64,000 nt of DNA from positions 79,828,361-79,892,360 of the forward strand of contig JALIGW010000004.1 in NCBI GenBank assembly GCA_023053685.1, in the 5' to 3' direction. Below, piece after piece: positions 57,674-64,000 of the stretch. The position numbers were made by a program, and so were the translations under genes. The stretch's first letter is position 1. Each line of letters starts with the position of its first letter. Below the pieces are notes generated by a model. That model worked only from the letters and a program-made list of their open reading frames with translations. It was not told the DNA's origin and made no database searches. Source of the stretch: Diadophis punctatus similis. Lineage: Eukaryota; Chordata; Lepidosauria; Squamata; Dipsadidae.

Positions 57674-58127
57674 TCCTCTTCTCCTAACGCCCTTGTTGCT
57701 ATCGGCGGCCGCTGGCTTGAGAGGCGGAGTGGGCTGCTTGCCTCCCTTTGTTTCCTTCCTGCGCTGCTCTCACTCACTCACTTGCTCTGGAAATGGAGCC
57801 AGACGAAGATTCCTCCCCGTGCGAGATGCCTCTCAGCCGCGCGCTCCCTCGGCGAAAATGGGAGGATGGGGTGCTTTGACTTGCCCTCCCCTCCTTTTTC
57901 TCGGGTGAAGGAAAGAGAGTGCTAGCAGCTGCGGTCGCGCCGAGGGAGCGCGCGGCTGAGAGGCATCTCGCGCGGGGAGGAAAATTCGTCTGGCTCCGCT
58001 TCCAGAGCGAGAGCAGCGCAGCCACAGCGGGAAGGGAAGCGAAGGAAAGGGAGGCAAAGCAGCCCGCTCTGCCACTCAAGCCAGCAGCCGCCGGTAGCAA
58101 CAAGGGTGTTAGAAGGAGGAGCGCCGC
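57674..58127. repeat. Long GC-rich inverted repeat inside the hAT
   Basis: Arms about 57674-57854 and 57938-58127, 83-base loop; e.g. GAGATGCCTCTCAGCCGCG pairs with CGCGGCTGAGAGGCATCTC. Direct copies of GCCGCCAGCACTCTCC flank it at 57661 and 58132. Confidence 0.9.
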
Positions 58128-58620
58128 CGCCGCCGCCAGCACTCTCCACTTGACAGTATATCTCAATTGATATTCCGACAACCTCAGATCCTTCCTTCCT
58201 TTCTCCCTGGTTTTATTTATGCGTACACACACACAAACACACACACAGGCGTGTGCATTTAAAAGGATCCTCTCCAGGAGTTGCCCCATGGATAAAACAT
58301 GGAGCCTTGCAATTATCAGCTCACGGAGGCTTCCTTGGCTTGACAGCTAATATGGCTTCTGGAGAGGAGCCCAAAACAACGGTTAAAAATTAAGCAATAA
58401 TGGTCTGTGATAATATCGTAATTTTATAGCAAACCTGGAGTTTGTGTTTCCACCATGGCAGAGTGATATAACGAGCTCACCTCCTCCCCACACTGAGATG
58501 CAGGAGTGTGCAAGGGTTCTTGGAAATTGTTTCCAGGAAAACTACGGGCAGCCTTTTTGGATATGGACCACCCTTTTGAAGAGGGGATGTGTTAAAAAGA
58601 TGGGAGGATGCTTGAATGGA

Positions 58621-59469
58621 ATTGAAATAGGAATAGGAATAGGAATAGGAATAGAATAGAATAGAATAGAATAGAATAGAATAGAATAGAATAGAATAGA
58701 ATAGAATAGAATAGAATAGAATAGAATAGGAATATTGGAATGAAGAATGGAATGGGAATGGGAATGAGAATAGAATAGAATAGAATAGAATAGAATAGAA
58801 TAGAATAGAATAGAATAGAATAGAATAGAATAGAATAGAATAGAAATATTGGAATGAAGAATGGAATGGGAATGAGAATAGAATAGAATAGAATAGAATA
58901 GAATAGAATAGAATAGAATAGAATAGAATAGAATAGAATAGAATAGAATAGAATAGGAATATTGGAATGAAGAATGGAATGGGAATGGGAATAGAATAGA
59001 ATAGAATAGAATAGAATAGAATAGAATAGAATAGAATAGAATAGAATAGGAATATTGGAATGAAGAATGGAATGGGAATGAGAATAGAATAGAATAGAAT
59101 AGAATAGAATAGAATAGAATAGAATAGAATAGAATAGAATAGAATAGAATAGAATAGAATAGGAATATTGGAATGAAGAATGGAATGGGAATGGGAATAG
59201 AATAGAATAGAATAGAATAGAATAGAATAGAATAGAATAGAATAGAATAGGAATATTGGAATGAAGAATGGAATGGGAATGAGAATAGAATAGAATAGAA
59301 TAGAATAGAATAGAATAGAATAGAATAGAATAGAATAGAATAGAATAGAATAGGAATATTGGAATGAAGAATGGAATGGGAATGAGAATAGAATAGAATA
59401 GAATAGAATAGAATAGAATAGAATAGAATAGAATAGAATAGAATAGAATAGAATAGAATAGAATAGAAT
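58621..59469 (+). repeat. GAATA satellite with seven higher-order units
   Basis: Runs of GAATA alternate with GAATATTGGAATGAAGAATG and GGAATGGGAATG; the spacer recurs at about 58730, 58846, 58955, 59049, 59165, 59247 and 59351. Confidence 0.96.
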
Positions 59470-59525
59470 TCTTTATTGGCCAAGTGTGATTGGACACACA
59501 AGGAATTTGTCTTGGTGCATATGCA
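59466..59525 (-). mobile_element. L2-like LINE 3' end (60 bp)
   Basis: TTCTTTATTGGCCAAGTGTG and ggacacacaaggaatttgtc, same as 42176. The satellite is in its tail position. Confidence 0.8.
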
Positions 59526-59529
59526 TAAG

Positions 59530-59874
59530 GAAAAGGTTAAATCTCGGGCATCAGCAAAAATCACAATAGAGAACAAATGGTTAGAAATATTTCATCATTT
59601 TGAAACAAACCATGTTCCATACAATAATGCACTAAAAATTGTGGAATTCGCGCTGTCCTTACCAGGAACTAATGCTGCGACTGAACGCGTTTTTTCTACG
59701 GTAAATAAAGTGTGGACATCAGAAAAATCACAATTAAATGTTGAGACTTTGAAAGCCATTTTATATCTGAAATATAATTTAACAAATTCTTGTGAAAAAT
59801 TTCATGACCTTTTAAATGACAACAGCAATCTACTAAAAAAAATTCATTCAAATGAGAAATATGCCAAAGAATAA
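59530..59874 (+). pseudogene. hAT transposase C-terminal dimerisation domain (relic)
   Basis: About 105 codons similar to the hATC domain: an aromatic-rich start (NKWLEIFHHFE), ALKIVEFALSLPGTNAATER, VFSTVNKVWTSEKSQLNVET, LKAILYLKYNL, then a polar tail and TAA. The hATC domain mediates transposase dimerisation and lies at the C-terminus in intact hAT transposases. The N-terminal BED finger and the catalytic RNase H-like domain with its acidic residues are missing, replaced by a LINE tail and satellite. The frame itself is open, so the last source copy was coding. It is 219 bases from the element's terminus. Confidence 0.85.
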
Positions 59875-60119
59875 AATAATACTATACATACTTTTTTTAA
59901 TGTATTATATTTGTAAATTGTACTTAGGTTGAAATTTAAAAAAAATATATTACAATACTATTTTTGCATTCTATGAAAATTATTGTTGGTCTATATAGAC
60001 CAAATTTTTAATCAGGAACCCACCCCCCGTCAGGAAACCCCCACCCCCGTCAATGGTGTCCCTCTTTACCAATGTTAAAATCTGGTCACCTTAAGCATAG
60101 CAGGCAAAACCCTTTAGCT

Positions 60120-60246
60120 CAGGGGTCCTCAAACTTGTCAACTTTAAGACTTGTGGACTTCAACTCCCAGAATTCCCCATGCTGGCTGGGGAATTCTGGG
60201 AGTTAAAGTCCACAAGTCTTAAAGTTACCAAGTTTGAAGACCTCTG
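60120..60246. mobile_element. Palindromic hAT MITE, family E
   Basis: CAGGGGTCCTCAAACTTG left, CAAGTTTGAAGACCTCTG right, exact duplication CTTTAGCT. Confidence 0.92.
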
Positions 60247-60330
60247 CTTTAGCTGATGTTTTGGCAAGGAATTAGAAAAAGAAATAAGTTCAACTAATGC
60301 TTTTAGCAATAGTCTCATATATTGGGGATT

Positions 60331-60780
60331 AGAATAGAATAGAATAGAATAGAATAGAATAAAATAAAATAAAATAAAATAAAATAAAATAAAATAAAAT
60401 AAAATAAAATAAAATAAAATAAAATAAAATAAAATAAAATAAAATAAAATAAAATAAAATAAAATAAAATAAAATAAAATAAAATAATAAAATAAAATAA
60501 AATAAAATAATGAAATGAACTGAAATAAAATAAAATATAATAAAATAATAAAATAATAAATAAAATAAAATAAAATAAAATAAAATAATAAAATAAAATA
60601 AAATGATAAATAAAATAAAATAAAATAAAATAAAATAAAATAAAAATAATAAAAATAAAATTAAAATTAAATTTTTTTAAAAATTTTTTTTTTAAAAAAA
60701 TAAAAATAAAAAAATAAAAATAAAAATAAAAATAATAAAAATAAATAAAAATAAAAATAAAAATAATAATAATGAGAGTT
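60331..60780 (+). repeat. (AAAAT)n A-rich array
   Basis: Begins as GAATA units, changes to AAAAT, and decays into mixed A/T. Confidence 0.95.
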
Positions 60781-60945
60781 TCATTTTTCCCTGTATGTGG
60801 ATTTTCAGCAATTGAAATATTTCCTCCTTAAGGGATTCCATAAATCTTGTTATTGTAAAAATGAGTAATTCATGGAATTCACTATCCCTCTTTGAAACAG
60901 TAAATGGCAGAACCTTAGATCAGAAGGCAAATGTTTGATCTAGTG

Positions 60946-61040
60946 CAGGGGACTCGAAACTTGGCAATTTTAATGCTGGCTGGGGAATTCTGGGAGTTGA
61001 AGTCCACAAGTCTTAAAATTGCCACGTTTGGAGTCCCCTG
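60946..61040. mobile_element. Palindromic hAT MITE, family E, partial, in a tRNA-SINE
   Basis: CAGGGGACTCGAAACTTGGC left, GTTTGGAGTCCCCTG right, flanks ATCTAGTG/GTCTAGTG. Part of the left arm is deleted. Confidence 0.82.
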
Positions 61041-61090
61041 GTCTAGTGGTTAAGGCACTAAGCTAAAAACTGGGAGACCATGAGTTCTAG
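61041..61090 (+). mobile_element. tRNA-derived SINE head
   Basis: GTCTAGTGGTTAAGGCAC A box, GAGTTCTAGTTCC B box. Confidence 0.65.
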
Positions 61091-61880
61091 TTCCGCCTTA
61101 AGCATGATTAAATGGCTATGTGAATTTATCAACAAAAATTATTCATTTATTTAAAAAAAATGAAGAACCACAACACTAATTACCAGTTTTCCCACGGCAT
61201 TTTGACAATGTGATTTGGGTATGTTTTGAAGGCCATAGAAATGGATTGAGGACCTCCCACCCCAGCCTTAAGGGCTAATTGGCCCATGAGTGTTAACTCC
61301 ATAATCTGAGTAGCAAAGATTCAATAAGAGCTGAAGAATCTGAATATATGATCTGAAGAGAAAGCAGAATATGCTGACTTTAGTAGCATAGAATTATGAT
61401 TAAGAACCATTAAAAACTTGTGATAACAGGAAAAGCGTACTGAGGCCTGATTTTTGTCTTCATTCAGAAGATTCTTAAAACAAATGTAAAACTGAAACCA
61501 GAAGTTTTCCTTTAAGAGCTGTGGGATAAACAACTTGAAAGAAAATCTGGAACTTTGCTATTATCTGTGTTGACAGCGATGAGAATCCTATACGTGCAAT
61601 AATGAAAATTATTATCAGTTCCCACCATGGAAGAAAAGTTGGAAAAAGTGACAGAGACGTTAAAACTAAGTTTAGTTAAAGAGAATTTATCCAGTTTTGT
61701 TTCCACTTGGAAACAGCTTCTGGACTTTATGCTCAAAACACACACAAAAAAATGAAACTTTCTTTTTAGGTGTTGATGAGTAGATTAACTCTGTTATTGT
61801 AGAAATGGCTCCTCTTTACCAGAAAAGTAAAGCGAAAAGTTGAGGCTGCAACTGGATTTTGCGTTCTACTGTGCCAAAAA

Positions 61881-61993
<113 letters not shown>

Positions 61994-62331
61994 TGTTCCC
62001 AAAAGTTGGAAGTCCCTGCTTTTACTCCTCTCCCCTTTCCCTTCTGATCTTTATTTGTATTTTTTTACTATAATATACTTTAATTAAAAAAAAGTAAAAA
62101 AAAAGAACCAGACAGATTATAAGCTCCTTCAGGTCAGTGTAGAGTCAAGCAGGATGATGGGACACTGAACGTGAACCTTGAATCATGGGTGATTGTGGTT
62201 TACCTTCCAGAAGTCCAAAGATGAAATAGACTCAAGGAACATGCACCTCAACTCCGTCTTCTTAATCAATACATTGCTATTATGGGATGAAGACTGGAAT
62301 GGTACCATATATAAAGTCGATATATCTAGGG

Positions 62332-62745
62332 CAGTGATGGCGAACCTATGGCACGCGTGCCACAGGTGGCACGCCGAGCCATATCTGCCGGCACGTGAGC
62401 CGTTGCCCTAGGTCAACTCCAGCATGCATGTGCGTGCCGACCAGCTGATTTTTGGCTCGTGTGGAGGCTCTGTGAGGGCATTTTAGGTTTCCAGAGGGCC
62501 TCCGAGGGGGTGTTTTCGCCCTCCCCAGGCTCCAGGGAAGCCTCTGGAGCCTGGGGAGGGCGAAAAATGGGCCTACCAGGCCCACCGGAAGTCGGGAAAT
62601 GGGCCATTTCCGGCCTCCAGAGGGCGGGAGAGGCCGTTTTCACCCTCCCCAGGCATTGAATTATGGGTGTGGGCACTCACACGTGCGTGACAGCGCGCGC
62701 GCACGCGTTTTCGGCACCGGAATGAAAAAAGGTTCGCCATCACTG
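62332..62745. mobile_element. hAT, family B
   Basis: CAGTGATGGCGAACC left, GGTTCGCCATCACTG right, exact duplication ATCTAGGG. Confidence 0.94.
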
Positions 62746-62759
62746 ATCTAGGGTCTCAC

Positions 62760-63279
62760 CAGGGGTAGGCTGCTCCGGGTTTGCCCGGGTTTGGGTGATC
62801 CACTAGCGAAGATTCTGCACAGTTCAGCGAACCCCCAAATTCCACTCCTGACTGGCCCCGCCCACCCCTCCCCTCCCAGGAGTCTCCACGTGGCCCGTTT
62901 TGGATGCGAGGTAAGTGCAGGGCCCGCGCAGAGGCTCGGGAAGGGCGAAAAATGGGCATCCCGGAGGCTCCAGAAGGCCGGAAATGGTCCCATTTCCAAC
63001 TTCTAAGGGCCTCCGGAGCCCAGGGGAAGTCATTTTCCCACTCCAGGAGGCTCAAGGAAAACCTGCAGAGTCTGGGGAGGGCAAAAAATGGGCCTCTAGG
63101 AAATTCTGGAAGGCCGGAAAAGGGCCCGTTTCCAGCCTGCAGGGAGCCTCCGGAGCACAGGGAGGATGAACCCCCCCCGCTGTGGTGCAGGAGGCTGACT
63201 AGGCCACGCCCACCATGGCCACGCCCACCCAGCAACCGGGCAGAGAACCTGTTGCTAAAAATTTTGAAGCCCACCCCTG
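62760..63279. mobile_element. hAT, family A
   Basis: CAGGGGTAGGCTGC left, AAGCCCACCCCTG right, exact duplication GGTCTCAC, which overlaps the duplication of the previous element. Confidence 0.88.
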
Positions 63280-63453
63280 GGTCTCACCAAAGAAGAAAGA
63301 GACCCTGGTCTGATCTCAGGGTAGCTTTTCTCTGTCAGAGCCTACGATTATTGTAGGTGCAATGCATGGCATAGCACCTCATGTGGAGGAACAGTGCTAC
63401 ATGCTGGCATTTCTTTAGCCAGATGTGCTTTGTCTTTTAGATACCTCCCAAAA

Positions 63454-63671
63454 GAGCCGAGGTGGCGCAGTGGTTAAAGTGCAGCACTGCAGTTCAGCAG
63501 TTCAGCTGTTCAAATCTCACCAGGCTCAAGGTTGACTCAGCCTTCCATCCTTCTGAGGTCGGTAAAATGAGGACCCAGATTGTTGGGGGCAAAAGGCTGA
63601 CTCTGTAAACCGCTTAGAGAGGGCTGTAAAGCACTATGAAGCGGTATATAAGTCTAAGTGCTATTGCTATG
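63454..63671 (+). mobile_element. tRNA-derived squamate SINE
   Basis: GAGCCGAGGTGGCGCAGTGG head, gttcaaatctc, normal core and CTAAGTGCTATTGCTAT tail. Confidence 0.92.
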
Positions 63672-63719
63672 TTTCTTTTTTCGTCAATTTTTGTTATTTG
63701 ATAGAAATGCTAGGTGGTA

Positions 63720-63905
63720 ATTAACCCGGAACTAAGGAGGAAATTCCTAAGAGTGAGAACTACTAAGCCGTGGAACAGCTTGCCTCCTGAGGTTGTGGGT
63801 GCTCCATCACTGGTGGTTTTCAAAAAAAGACTAGGCAACCATTGTCCAAGATGGACAAGGGGGTTGGACTAGAAGACCTTCAACGTCCCTTCCAGCCCTG
63901 TGAAA
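63720..63905 (+). mobile_element. CR1 LINE 3' end
   Basis: Phrases cggaactaaggaggaaattc, ccgtggaacagcttgcctcc and GGGTTGGACTAGAAGACC. Confidence 0.88.
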
Positions 63906-64000
63906 ATATGTTTTTATTAATCTTGTTCCAAGTAATATATGTCAGATCTATTATAAAACATATAATTTACTTCCAGAAAGGCAAGTTCTCACTCCCTTTC

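Larger units (their letters stand above)
57574..60093. mobile_element. hAT, family F, with transposase C-terminus (2.5 kb)
   Basis: TAAGGTGACCAGA and TCTGGTCACCTTA ends with exact duplication AGCATAGC. Inside: a 470-bp GC-rich inverted repeat (57674-58127), a LINE fragment with an 850-bp GAATA satellite (58621-59525), and a hAT C-terminal coding relic (59530-59874). Confidence 0.92.

Noticed and set aside
57774..58289. 171-codon minus-strand frame
   Set aside because: Runs through the GC-rich inverted repeat; the paired arm explains the mirrored frames.
58542..59576. Long minus-strand frames rich in FYSIL
   Set aside because: Translation of the GAATA satellite; no gene.

Overview
This window is vertebrate genomic DNA, almost certainly from a squamate reptile and more likely a snake than a lizard. 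The interspersed repeats point there: CR1 and L2-like LINE 3' ends, a BovB (RTE) LINE, tRNA-derived SINEs including a Sauria-type SINE, very long AATAG/GATA-type microsatellites, and many short TIR DNA transposons. The species cannot be read from the sequence.

The host gene is reelin (RELN), on the minus strand. Eight coding exons can be placed. In transcription order they lie at 45927-45857, 38961-38929, 36117-36039, 32349-32253, 28866-28815, 9603-9507, 8165-7925 and 119-1 (the last runs off the window). All junctions have AG acceptors and GT donors. The reading phases join without a break into one 262-codon stretch, which covers the end of the N-terminal reeler domain and the segment leading to the first reelin repeat. 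Introns range from 1.3 to 19.2 kb. The region 45928-64000 is at least 18 kb of upstream intron in which I find no further exon.

Everything else is intronic and mostly transposon-derived. Layout: 120-7924 has the Tc1/mariner-type and pogo-like MITEs, a 43-bp minisatellite and a GATA array. 8166-9506 has a hAT element and an (ATT)n tract against a splice acceptor. 9604-28814 has nested CR1/hAT/L2-like/mariner elements, Penelope-like foldbacks with hammerhead ribozyme motifs, and a solo LTR inside a hAT. 28867-38928 has MITEs, SINEs, a second solo LTR in a CR1, and large CCTT arrays. 38962-45856 has hAT elements, a split L2-like LINE, a large palindrome and a BovB 3' end. 45928-64000 has back-to-back and nested hATs, two long GC-rich inverted repeats, an internally rearranged hAT that keeps a transposase C-terminal domain, and an 850-bp LINE-seeded satellite.

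The most informative themes are these. (1) At least ten copies of one hAT family (TIR CAGTGGTGGGATTC-like) have recognisable 8-bp target duplications, and many are nested in other repeats, so relative ages can be ordered. (2) Several LINE 3' ends pass directly into long pentamer or tetramer arrays, so microsatellites appear to be seeded by retrotransposition. (3) Penelope-like foldbacks carry hammerhead ribozyme cores. No bacterial-type operons, CRISPR arrays, rRNA or functional tRNA genes were seen. Most long open frames here are low-complexity artefacts.
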